21,081 nt of DNA from Botryllus schlosseri (Eukaryota > Chordata > Ascidiacea > Stolidobranchia > Styelidae): NCBI GenBank assembly GCA_000444245.1, contig ATSW01014724.1, forward strand, positions 1-21,081, read 5' to 3'. Both the position numbers and the translations under genes were made by a program. Under the pieces are notes generated by a model, which saw nothing but the letters and a program-made list of their open reading frames with translations, was not told where the DNA came from and did not search any database. Within the stretch, counting starts at the first letter, position 1. Every line of letters starts with the position of its first letter. Below are positions 10,698 to 20,258 of this stretch, in pieces.

Positions 10698-10817
10698 CTT
10701 GCTTTTAATTTGTTTGTGCGTCGAAACCTTCCTCATTACTGCGGGCTGCTCCACTTCCAAATCGCTGTCGGAAGAGTCCGCCTCCAGCTCTTGGTTAGGA
10801 AGAGCATTTGCCGCCAT
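10698..10817 (-). CDS. Candidate first coding exon of an unidentified gene (partial)
   Basis: On the minus strand an ATG at 10817 sits in a strong start context (GCAGCATGG, purine at -3 and G at +4). It opens exactly 40 codons, ending in CAAG followed by GTAGGT, a near-consensus splice donor in phase 0. The peptide begins MAANALPNQE, continues with an acidic Ser/Asp/Glu stretch (residues 11-23, containing SSDSD) and ends with a Lys-rich segment (residues 30-40). Low complexity, acidic then basic, suggests a nuclear or regulatory protein, but I do not recognise the family and assign no function. An in-frame upstream ATG at 10874 would add 19 residues; the 10817 start is preferred for its context. 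No later exon was found. One alternative is a far downstream exon of the kazrin gene on the same strand. The reading frame would allow a join, but the putative acceptor (CGTCGCAG) lacks a pyrimidine tract. Confidence 0.45.
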
Positions 10818-13047
10818 GCTGCGACGCGTGTCGTGATAAAAGTTATAAAATGCGCAGGCGTTTTCAATACACACAATTACCTAGTTTGCTGTGAATCGTC
10901 GTTCAAGTGCTTCTTCCTTAATATCGCTTTCCTTTCAAGTTTGACTACATCCATGATCTAGCGTAAAAAATACTTTAGAACTACACACTATTGCCGATAC
11001 AAACACCACAAAGACATTCATTAATAAATGAAGTATGTTACCTCACAGAAACGCATCCGTCTACGCTACTATACCTTTAAGGCAACCTCAGTTAGAAATA
11101 GCCTGACACCGCCCCAAAATCGCTATGAACCAAGTTGCTCTCAAGATATAACAGCTTCGAGTGAGGTACTGGCGGCAGCATCACTCTTCCGATGACCCGA
11201 CGGAATCAATACAGGATAATAAGAGCACCAACGACGGCCTGTATCGGCCGAGTATCAAAAGTGCCCCATTACTTTCCCAGCGATATGCAAGGCGCCGATA
11301 AACATCATATGCGTCATAGGACAATCATTCCAGTGGTTTGATATAATTATCGGAACACAGACGCTAGTCCGAGTGGCTCACAAGTGCACTCTGACCAAGC
11401 GAGCCCACGAAATTGAGAAAAATAGCGATCGCGCTACCGTGAGGATAAGGCCAACTGTAAATAAATATTCGGAGCAGGCGCTAAAATTAGAACAGAATCA
11501 ACCCGATTACACGACGTTTGTACGTGTGCTCTACTACGGCTCATCGATCAATATTATTTACAGAGTTATTAAAGTTGTCGAGTTCTCTTGACATAACTGA
11601 CATCAAGGTGTTTGCGCAATAAACAACATTTTCAATTCGCCTTGGTACGGAATTTCAGCCAAACCGCGGATCGCGAAAATGACTCGGGTCAATTTGGGAT
11701 AAACTTCCGAACTAGGAAGGCATTGGAAAGTTCCGGGACTTACAACCCAACCCAGCGACATGGCGGGTTTAGTATGATTCCGATAACCATTGACAACGCT
11801 ATTTTGCCAGGTTCAGATAAAATTGCAGATGCATCCAACCCCTAGGGAAGAATTGTATCTAATCTCTATTTCTGGCACTAAAACTGCCTGTCTCGACGCT
11901 GTCACAACTCAAACACGCATACACACATGAATCGGGTCGTGTAAAAAATACGTCAATGAAATTTAGAACTCCATCAAGTTGGCCGAAATAGTAAAATCCC
12001 ATGTAATCACACATAACCTGATCGTAACATAATTGTAACTTGATCACATAACTATCACTGTGCTCGACCTACCGGCAACAAAAGACGCGGTCCCGAGCTA
12101 TATATAGACCTGCCATGTTCAACGCGATAATAAACATCTCTTAATCCGTAGGTTCCGCCGAAATATTCTCAGGGGAGCAATCCCGTACTACATATATCGC
12201 GCGTCGCTTTATAGCAAGGCAATTAAATCATCTTCTTTCTTCGGCGCACGGTATCCATTGCCATTACATGGTAGCGCTTAGTCCTAAGTATAGCATATCT
12301 TGTGTTACAATCTGAAAAGCTAAAAAAAAACGCAAATGATATTACGCCTATGGAAAATTGTTTACATCAATACCAAAAACGCCCACGGAAACTGTATTTT
12401 AATATACTTATGATCAAGAGTTGTAAGTCATTCAATCACTGTAGTTGGAATCGCCGGTTTTGTGTCAACATATTTGCTCTGATTTCACGACACAAACGAA
12501 ATATACACGAAAAAAACAACGTCGTCATGATTCAAACGCACTCGGAAACGGCAAAATATTCGTATGAAAGCAGCAAAAACGCAAATATAACGCCTCCTGA
12601 AAATGTATACTTCAAAAATCTGTCGACAAGTCGCGAGTTTGCTACTTTCGCATGTCGCAACAAGGCACTAGACAAGGTATGGCTCGAACGTTGGAAAGGA
12701 TTGACACGCCGGTGATAACTGATGGCAGTGAAGGTGCTGTCACACTTACTATGTAGCAAGGGCGTACTAAGCAATGCAAGTCATGCATAAATCGTAGACA
12801 ACTGTGCTGTGTTGGACAGAAGGTTCACTAATATATGTCGAAAACAAATTACAAAAGTATCCTTCCAGCGTCATGATAAAATTCGTATTATTGTCCGTAA
12901 AGAATCCTTTAATAGTTTTACGAGTAATACCAGCACTCCGCATATGAATAGGTTTCCAGACGTTTGACAGGTAATAGCATAAAATAATATAAAGATTTCA
13001 TATGAACAGGCATGGCTATTATATCGAACAGATCGTAAGCACAATAA
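10818..13047. other. Intergenic sequence, no supported gene
   Basis: This interval holds only short, featureless open frames, the longest being 137 codons on the plus strand (12302-12715). A CTATATATAG motif near 12098-12107 could act as a TATA box but has no gene attached. No transposon ends with target duplications were found between 10818 and 13047. Confidence 0.4.
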
Positions 13048-13229
13048 TTACTCGCCTATAAGACGCATCCACTCACATAAGCTCCACTTCTAAAAGTGAA
13101 GCATCTGATACATAGGAGCCGCGAATTTCAGTTTTCTGCTAACCACAGAGCAAAGAAAACTTGGTTTCGAAGATTTGGTGACAAATTCAATCCAAGTCTG
13201 CCATAAGGATGCGTCTTACACACGAGTTA
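13048..13229. mobile_element. Candidate MITE with AAGACGCATCC inverted ends and TTA duplication
   Basis: The element proper would be 13051-13226 (176 bp). The left end is CTCGCCTATAAGACGCATCC and the right end, in reverse complement, is CTCGTGTGTAAGACGCATCC. That is a 20-bp inverted repeat with four mismatches clustered near the tip. A TTA triplet flanks both sides (13048-13050 and 13227-13229). A 3-bp TTA duplication would fit PIF/Harbinger elements, but the duplication is too short to be strong evidence and the termini are not a Harbinger type that I can name. There is no coding capacity. The inverted repeat is firm; the class is uncertain. Confidence 0.55.
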
Positions 13230-13640
13230 CTTATGCAATACTTCAATTACTCTTCTTCAATGCAAGCAGCATACAAAGTAACATATATTACAGCATTCGC
13301 GAAAGCAAAAGAAAACCAAACTCAGGTTGGTCACTACACCGAACACAGCATCTTTAAAAGCTCTAAAAATACTAAATGCAAAATGCAACGCAGCCGGTCA
13401 CATTTCAACCTTTGGTAAAGAGTAGTCGTATTCGTTTCGAACAGGTCACCGCCACAAAGACTAACCTTAATCGTGCACAGTGTTGGATTATTTCATGAAT
13501 ATGAAACGAAACAACAAAAATAGGTAGGGTTGGATTCGATTGAAGCTGGATTGATTTTTACGTTCATTTTATACGAAAGTACAGTCGACAGGTTATTACA
13601 GAAGCCATAAAATCCGTAAAACATAATTTTCAACGTAACC
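13230..13640. other. 3' flank of the kazrin gene
   Basis: This is AT-rich sequence downstream of the kazrin stop codon in the gene's direction. No canonical AATAAA was seen close to the stop on the minus strand. The variant TATAAA at 13568-13573, about 70 bases past the stop, is the nearest candidate. There is no A-tract on the minus strand that would look like the tail of a recent retrocopy. Confidence 0.35.
13568..13573 (-). terminator. Weak candidate polyadenylation signal for the kazrin gene
   Basis: The minus strand reads TATAAA here, a known but weak variant of AATAAA, about 68 bases after the stop codon. No better signal is seen in the next few hundred bases; an ATTAAA lies much farther on (12908-12913). 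Position is the only support. Confidence 0.2.
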
Positions 13641-15635
13641 TTACTTAGATTCGTGCTCCGTGCCGTTGACAATATGATAATCTCGTCCCAGGTGTTTGCC
13701 AAAAGTCCTGCTGATGGAACGAAGGCTACGCCTCGGTTTGCGACCAGACTGACCGGTGGCACGTAGAAAAGAGTGACTCAACGACCCGGACCGACGTTTT
13801 GTCCCGCTCATACCGTTGTACATCGAATTTTCTTCCACAAACGACGCCCGCGCTGGTCTAACCAGAGCGTCAAACTCAGTCGCCAAGTGCCGGCGCAAAA
13901 TAGTTTTTGAAGACGGAATGCCGAGAGCAACTGCGAGGTCATCGGAAACGAGAGACGTCTCAAGAACTAGCAACGCGCCGTGAATGCCGGACTCCCGCAG
14001 GTTCGCTGCGTTTTCCTTCAAGTCCACAGACTTGGCCCATTGCACGAGCCTCGCGTTACTCCACACCAATAAATCCGAATCGCAAGAACTACACATCTGC
14101 CGCCTGTCGTCAAGCCTCTGCCTGTCGAAGCCCAGCATGGCGAGCAGTTCGATACCTCTCAAAATCGAGTCCTGGTGCTTTTTATTCTCGATACATAAAA
14201 TCCTCTCCAAATCTTTTCTCGACAAGTTATCCAGAGTACGTCCGTCAATCAGATTCTCCTGAAACACGTCAGCGTATTGAGGCAGTCCTATTTCCGTCAG
14301 CCACTGCTCAGACACCCACCAGTGGTCAAGCTGACCGGCGCCGGACACCGTGCTGATCGTAACCGCAGGGTTTTGATACTCTTCGATGGCGTATATCAAT
14401 TTTCTGCGATGCATCACGTTTTGAATGCCCAAGCATGCTTCCAACTCCGCCTCCGTCATTCCGAGCAGGACTTTACCGCTTTTTATGTTTTCCACGCAAA
14501 AAGGCACATACTGCGACATGCACATTACGAGTTCCAGCCATACTTCGACCGTGTCCGCTTTCCATTTATGCATCGGGATGGCCTTGCTGCTCTCTAATAT
14601 TTCTCTTTTCTCGATTTCAGTGCGATCGCATAGCGAAGTGCGACTCATCGATAAAATAACGACCTCCGTAGCAGTGCTGTTGCAGCTGGCATCAATGCTT
14701 TTACGGCTTTTACTGCGACCCCAAGCGCGCGATAACGATCCCGAAAGCTGAGACACCAGTTTTTTCTTACGCCCCAGCTTGGTGGAATTACCCATCTTAT
14801 CCGGTGGAGGTGTTTTTATCGACGTCACGTCTTCAGTTGAGGAAAGATACGACACGCCAGGCAAGAAAACCTTTGCAGATGTCGGCGACGATAGCAAATC
14901 TCTGTTGTCCGATAAATTTCCATCCACGGGAGTCAAGGTGATACGATGATTCGTCGCGGAGAATTCGTCACTGTTGCAAGACCTGCGATTGCGATTGCTG
15001 ACTTGAGCAGGAGTCAAATAAGTCATGGTATGCGCCAGTTCACTCTCCAATTCGCGAATGCGCCGGTCTTTGGCAGAGGTCTTTTGCCGTAACGACGTCA
15101 CCACGTCCTGAGCAGCTTCATATTTATGAGACATTTCGTCTTTCTCCTGACTGATTTGAGCGATTTCTCTCCGCAAAACACCCACTTGCTTGTCGTGTTC
15201 CTTCAATTTTCTCTCGAATTCGCGCATGAATAATTTCAACTCGTCCTCCTTCTCGTCGAGAAGTTGGTGCAGTTCGTCTAGCTGCGCGATCACGTCGAGC
15301 TTTTCGTCTTGTATCATCTTCAGGTCGATTTTCATCTCGCGTAACGCGTCTTTCGCTTCGTCCAAGTCGATTTTATACACAGCAGATTGTCGCAAGGCCT
15401 CCATCTCCTTGCTCATCTGAGTGTTTTCGCTTTTTAGCTTTTCGTTTTCGCTTATCATTCTTTTTAGCTCCCGTGATTCCATGGCTCGGCCGTTGCAATA
15501 CCGGCACGAGTTGAAAACCGATAACTTCTTACCCGGCATATCTCTTGCAGGACTCGCTTGCCCGTTGGTTTCTTTGATAGACGGCCTCGACCTCATTCCG
15601 TTCGAGTTGGAAACTAGTTGCTTGTCATCGACCAT
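13641..15635 (-). CDS. KAZN: Kazrin-like protein: coiled coil plus three SAM domains, single exon
   Basis: The 664-residue product matches vertebrate kazrin along its length. The start MVDDKQL resembles human MMEDNKQL. Residues ~52-205 form a long heptad-rich coiled coil ending in DRRIRELESELA (human DNRMKELEAELA). Residues 288-313 are a basic linker containing SGSLSRAWGRSKSRKS. SAM domains lie at ~356-421 (HKWKADTVEVWLELVMCM), ~437-502 (QWLTEIGLPQYADVFQENL) and ~523-592 (VDLKENAANLRESGIHGA, ALGIPSSKTILRRHLA). A basic tail follows (RRSLRSISRTFGKHLG). Liprin-beta shares the architecture, but these SAM motifs and spacers are kazrin's. Kazrins are cytoplasmic scaffolds linked to cell junctions (periplakin, ARVCF-type catenins), microtubules and endosomal traffic; that role is inferred here. 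An in-frame stop lies three codons before the ATG, and the start context is strong (AAGATGG). Human kazrin is ~775 residues from many exons; here one exon codes everything. The stop overlaps a possible splice donor (TAAGTAAGG), so a longer C-terminus is possible. G+C is visibly higher than in the flanks. Confidence 0.93.
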   Translation of the reverse strand: MVDDKQLVSNSNGMRSRPSIKETNGQASPARDMPGKKLSVFNSCRYCNGRAMESRELKRMISENEKLKSENTQMSKEMEALRQSAVYKIDLDEAKDALREMKIDLKMIQDEKLDVIAQLDELHQLLDEKEDELKLFMREFERKLKEHDKQVGVLRREIAQISQEKDEMSHKYEAAQDVVTSLRQKTSAKDRRIRELESELAHTMTYLTPAQVSNRNRRSCNSDEFSATNHRITLTPVDGNLSDNRDLLSSPTSAKVFLPGVSYLSSTEDVTSIKTPPPDKMGNSTKLGRKKKLVSQLSGSLSRAWGRSKSRKSIDASCNSTATEVVILSMSRTSLCDRTEIEKREILESSKAIPMHKWKADTVEVWLELVMCMSQYVPFCVENIKSGKVLLGMTEAELEACLGIQNVMHRRKLIYAIEEYQNPAVTISTVSGAGQLDHWWVSEQWLTEIGLPQYADVFQENLIDGRTLDNLSRKDLERILCIENKKHQDSILRGIELLAMLGFDRQRLDDRRQMCSSCDSDLLVWSNARLVQWAKSVDLKENAANLRESGIHGALLVLETSLVSDDLAVALGIPSSKTILRRHLATEFDALVRPARASFVEENSMYNGMSGTKRRSGSLSHSFLRATGQSGRKPRRSLRSISRTFGKHLGRDYHIVNGTEHESK

Positions 15636-17720
15636 CTTTGGTCAAATTGATAACATTGTATTACAGAAAACTTTCGGATATACCAATTTATGTAAACAAA
15701 CAAACCTCAACCATTAATTGATAGAGATCCTGTGAGATTTTGACAAAACAAAATATTTAGCAGTTGCTTTTGTACTTGAAAAAGATATGCAAACATGGAG
15801 AGATCGTAACCTGCAGTGAATTGAAAAACAAATAATTTTATACTGTGACTAAATATTAGAATTATTATGAAAACATTCAATTTCTCTTAGTTAGAAAAGA
15901 CTGTGACTAGAACGAGATAAATTCAAAATCGCACAACAGGTTACAACACATTCACAAAAGTTCTAGCACCTAACGAATGAAATCAAAGTAACTGCATATC
16001 ATCCAAGATATTAGGCATCGTTTTTTTTTGCTCTCCGCAATCACCCTACGTATCAGGGTCATATAAACGTGATAAAAAATACGGCATTGATATGAAATGA
16101 AAATTGGCCATATTGTGTGACTTTCGAGAGATACAGCCAAATGAACACCAACCTTCAATAAAGTATTGAATCATTCCAAATTTCCTATCATTCACATAGC
16201 ACAGCACTCTAGTTTGCTACTCTTTCAGCCATCTAGCCTACCGGTACCGATAATTCCTCAAAAGTCAAAAACCACCCGGCTACTCATTACTCCTACTCTA
16301 GGCTTCTCTCACATTCAAAGAGCACATAGGCCTATGCTACATCCAGGTCATTCATGCACCAGACATTAATTGGGTCCGAGTCCACATTCAAAAAAGTGCT
16401 AGAACAGAGATTACTGGGACAATAAGAAATCAAAGTTGATGAGATTGAATTATTTGAATTGTTAATTGATCATGCTAACTGACAACTGGTGTAGTGCTAA
16501 CCGGCACTGTTAACTCATTTCAGATACAGATTAGGGAGGATGAGGACCACATGCAAGTGGTGCTGAGTAGAGAGAGACCACGGTATCACATAGACTTTAG
16601 TTGTCTCACAGACTTAATAAACATCTCTTGTACCACATTACACACATTGTGTCTTGACAGGGAGTGGATTTCAGCCGGATCATAGCACTGCAGATTAGGG
16701 TTATGACTAAAAAAATAAATTCGAAATTTTGTGTGTCCTGTAGTCACAAACGATGCGCTTTTGTGTCCTGAGTTCAAAATTAATAAAAGTTAGGACTGGT
16801 TAAACAAAAACCTCCCGCACAAAAATATTCCAGTTTTCACTACGTATGAAGAATAGGCTTTTTTTGTAGATACAGACTATATAATATATATACCGACTGG
16901 TTGGATTTTAACTGACACAATTCCAATTGCGAAGATTTAGAATAGTATTTTGGTAAATTGTGATTGCCCAGATTGAATTATTCCGATCGTTTTCTTGCTT
17001 ACAGTAAAAATTAAATAATTAATAAATAATTATTAATTCGATTTTAGATGTAGACTGTATATATCGTATAATTTCAATTTTTCTGACATAAATCGAACTG
17101 GTTTTTCGAAAAGGCGAAAGTAGAACAACTTAACATATTTTCAGCGGTCTAGAAAACCGATTAGAGGAATATGATGAAAATTTGAAAATGTCATATCATA
17201 TGTGACTCAGCATCTGCTGATACTGGGCGGCGGAATGGCATTGTTGTGAAACTGCAAAATGCAATGATGAGAAAGGGTTTTCATAAACCACAATACATTG
17301 GTTGCCAACATAATATTATCGATTCTTAAAGCATATATCAGAGTTCTTCAACCCAACATCCTCAACAAATCCAACTCTCAGCTACAAATTTGTAGATGGA
17401 TATGGTAAAACACTATGAAAACTTTGTACAATCCACCAAGACAGAATTTGAAATGAAAATATTAGAAAACCGAGGATGGAGGGAAGATTTCAAGTTTATC
17501 TATGTGATGTGCAGAGCATGCTGCTCTCTCAGAGAAAATAGTAGATTACCACTAATCGAATGGCATAAACTTCCATCTCTACGCAATGCGAGATGAAGCT
17601 CAAGGGCTATAATTCCGTACTTCCAAGTCCCCGGATGGAGAATAACTCTTGAGATATCATGCTTATTCATCGCAAATGCGTGTCAGGAAGCCTGGTATTC
17701 TAACCAGATGTCTATAAACG
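15636..17720. other. 5' flank of kazrin and further non-coding sequence
   Basis: No second gene is supported. A plus-strand open frame at 16494-16685 follows a plausible splice acceptor (ACTCATTTCAG, ending near 16521), but it ends without a good donor and has no recognisable domain. An AT-rich self-complementary patch lies near 17010-17040 (TAATTAATAAATAATTATTA). Two loosely similar stretches, TAGATACAGACTATATA near 16867 and TAGATGTAGACTGTATATA near 17046, may be an old local duplication. Confidence 0.35.
15835..15842 (-). promoter_or_regulatory. Possible TATA box of the kazrin gene
   Basis: The minus strand reads TATAAAAT about 200 bases upstream of the kazrin ATG. This distance would give a 5' leader of roughly 170 bases. 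TATA-like words are common in AT-rich DNA, and no initiator or other core element was identified, so this is only a positional candidate. Confidence 0.2.
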
Positions 17721-18114
17721 GAATATACTGGAGCCCGCCCGATTATCGGTTCGCCGATAATATCGGGACGTTATCACACTTTGAAAGAATTATCGGTAAT
17801 TTTCGTGACGTCACAACATGGCAGTAGGAAGTCAGAAAACTATATTCTTTGGCCGCTAGACTGAGAATATTGATATATTTCATATAGCTTACACTTTACA
17901 GGTGTCCAGATGCAGCCTTTCTAGTTTATTTCATGTTCAAGTATAACAATGGTTGTAAAGATGTTCAAATAAATGCCCTGAAGCTTTGAAAATGTGCTTA
18001 TGTATACATCCAACTTCTTTTGAATACCGGCCGAATGTATTGGGGTTATCGGTCAAGGTGTGAGATATCGGTACAGACCCAAAAATCCAATATCGGTCGA
18101 GCTCTAGAATATAC
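17721..18114. mobile_element. hAT-type MITE rich in ATCGG motifs, exact 8-bp target duplication
   Basis: The element proper is 17729-18106 (378 bp). Its left end is TGGAGCCCGCCCGATTATCGG and its right end reads, in reverse complement, TAGAGCTCGACCGATATTGG: an imperfect inverted repeat of about 20 bp. The 8-bp flanks GAATATAC at 17721-17728 and 18107-18114 are identical. Both ends carry several ATCGG/CCGAT words (near 17742, 17758, 17792, 18048, 18067 and 18092), a typical subterminal array. The TAGAGCTCGACCGAT terminus is of a kind I know from hAT MITEs in other animals. There is no transposase. The identical flanks suggest a fairly recent insertion compared with the other elements here. Confidence 0.85.
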
Positions 18115-19004
18115 CAAAGATTATTGGCTGATATCTTTGCGTTCGAATGTCCTGCAGTGATAAGGTACCTCAAAACCCTATTGGAAGTCGGATATGTCCG
18201 TCGTAGATGTCCCTCGCACTAACATAATAACAGAAAGGGGAGTCAAATTGATGGAAGAACTTTACAAGAAGTGCAAAAGGACATATATTTGAAGATTAAA
18301 TTTGTAGCAAAGAATATCTTTGAATTTTAAATTTTTTCCATATTTGGACCAGTGTCGAAAATTGAAGTTAATTTGTGCGGGACATTTTTTTCGATTTGAA
18401 CAAAATGATTATAATTTTATTAATATATACCAAAATGTTCATCAATTCCTGCTACAGGCAAAAAAAATTTTTTTTAATCATAACCCTACTGCAGATGTTA
18501 TTCTCAAATTAATATTAAAGTAAATTATTGAATCGAGAATCCGAACAATGGGTGAGAACTTGAGCCTCTCTGACTGCTGTACCTGCCAGACGATAGTCGA
18601 TAGGCCAAGGTGGGTTCTTGATTTACGGCAATTCCCATTCGTATCGACTCCTTCGTATCTTTTCATTACATCGCAATCATATGTAGTTTTTAACTGAGCG
18701 CAAACGCGAAATCTCAACCTTTTTATATCCCCAACCTAAGCTCAAACGGTTCAATTCTTCTCTTCCTGTTCAAAAGTATAACTTAAACTTTTGTCAAGAC
18801 CTATAATAGATTAGACAGATGTTATAATAATCAACCCTGCTGAACTGATCCATTAAGACGACAACACTACATTACTGCCTTTACACAAACACACACTCTA
18901 ATGCAGTGACAATTATCCCACCAATCCTTTAGGTGGCGACGCAGGGATGAATGAAATCATACATACCTCAAAATCGCAATGGTACACACACATATTGAAA
19001 AATT
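18115..19004. other. Intergenic sequence, nothing recognised
   Basis: This stretch is AT-rich with a long A/T run near 18461-18478. Open frames are under 80 codons and featureless on both strands. No transposon terminus pair was found. Confidence 0.4.
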
Positions 19005-19085
19005 CGGTGGTTCTCAACCTTTTTCGGGCCACAGACCGGTATAACCTCAAAACAAATGTTGCAGATCGGTGATCCTTTTAAAAAA
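19005..19085 (+). mobile_element. hAT left-end relic (GGTTCTCAACC type)
   Basis: The sequence CGGTGGTTCTCAACCTTTTT is followed by GGGCCACAGACCGGTAT. This is the well-known CAGTGGTTCTCAACC...GGACCGGT left terminus of hAT/Charlie-like elements in animals, with one change at the second base. I could not find the matching right end (expected GGTTGAGAACCACTG) or a repeat of the preceding octamer GAAAAATT at a plausible right boundary. The copy is probably truncated, and its inner limit is uncertain. Confidence 0.6.
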
Positions 19086-19777
19086 ATAACCATATACATT
19101 TAATTACGACAACTGTAGAGCTTCTTGGAGGTACAGAACTTCAATATACAATTTAATAGTATATTCATTGAAATGAACCCGAATATTTTCGGCTGACACT
19201 CGTCAGGGGTAATCGTCAGCAACTAGTAGAGAATTGGAAAGAACATTGTATATCAACAATCGTATCACAAAATATGACGTCACCAGCATGAAATTTCGAA
19301 TGAGAGAGCGTTCAATGTACTATTTTTAGGTGGTACACGAACTCCTTTTGTTGACAGAGTTTCGGTTGGTGTATTTTGATAAAAGTCGACTCCAAGGCAC
19401 ACAAAGGGAATTGTGAACGGCCTTGCCCAACGATTGGAAATCGGTCGTCTCGACTCAAATCTAATATTGGAAAATTCCTTTAATGCTGCTTTTTTGATGT
19501 TAGATATTTTACTTGGTTTACTAAATTATTAAAATTTTATCATTTCAAAATACCACAAGACTGTGATACAATGAAAAGATAGGAAGGTGTCGAGTAGTCT
19601 TTGAAATCAGACACTCACCTGGACCTGCTATACGTAAATATAAAGCGTACACATTGGATGGAAAAAAATTCGGGATAACGTAAAACGGCGGGTGATGAAA
19701 ACGAATCACGTATATGTGTTGATAGGCAAGGTTGATATGTCAGATCGAGGTCCAGTCATTTTGGGAACGGTGCACAC
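19086..19777. other. Non-coding sequence, possibly interior of a decayed transposon
   Basis: There is no open frame of note. It may include the decayed interior of the hAT copy starting at 19005, but no right terminus confirms this. Confidence 0.3.
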
Positions 19778-19894
19778 CAGTGTTGGGATCAAGTCACTAA
19801 TTTCGAGTCACAAGTCTTCCAGAGTCATTGTGGATTGTTTAGAGTCAAGTCAAGTCAGTCGATTTTAGAAGGTGACTCGAGTCAAGTCAAGTCA
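19778..19894 (+). mobile_element. Left end of a GAGTCAA-repeat hAT-like MITE (copy 1)
   Basis: The stretch begins CAGTGTTGGGATCAAGTCAC and continues with many GAGTCA, AAGTC and GTCAA words, including GACTCGAGTCAAGTCAAGTC near 19874. The CAGTGTTGGG start with short direct and inverted GAGTC repeats is a terminal type I associate with hAT-like MITEs. A sibling left end begins at 20259. No right end ending in CCCAACACTG was found before the sibling, so this is either truncated or interrupted by copy 2. Confidence 0.6.
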
Positions 19895-20258
19895 ACGTGC
19901 AACGTGTTATTTTGTAATTTCGGAAACCAAATGCGAAAACCTCCAAAAATAAAAATTGTAAAATACCAAAATTAAGCTATTTTCGGTATTTTATGCATAT
20001 ACCAAAATATTGATTTTTATGAACGTTTTAGATAGAAATGTCAACAAGTATTGAAATGAGTCTGCCTGAAGCGACAAAACAAGTGTGTAACGCTATGTAA
20101 ATTCCTAAATTGAGACCTGTGAACCCTTCGGAAGGCCGCGGTCTACCGTCCAAGGGATCTATGTAATGAGAATGAAAATCTTAGCGTCAAGGCAAAATAC
20201 TCGAGTACTTAAATCTTGATTTACGATATGCTGTTGATTGATCAACCCGGGTAGTAAA

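Noticed and set aside
12098-12107. CTATATATAG as a TATA box
   Set aside because: No gene begins downstream on either strand, and such words are common in AT-rich DNA.
12302-12715. 137-codon plus-strand frame, Lys/Asn-rich
   Set aside because: Composition follows the AT-rich background; no motif, no start context, no neighbour.
13907-15717. Several plus-strand open frames of 74-149 codons opposite the kazrin gene
   Set aside because: They are antisense shadows of the kazrin coding sequence; their Ser/Phe-rich peptides mirror its coiled-coil codons.
16494-16685. Possible plus-strand exon after a CATTTCAG acceptor
   Set aside because: There is no adequate donor, the frame ends in a stop, and there is no recognisable domain or partner exon.
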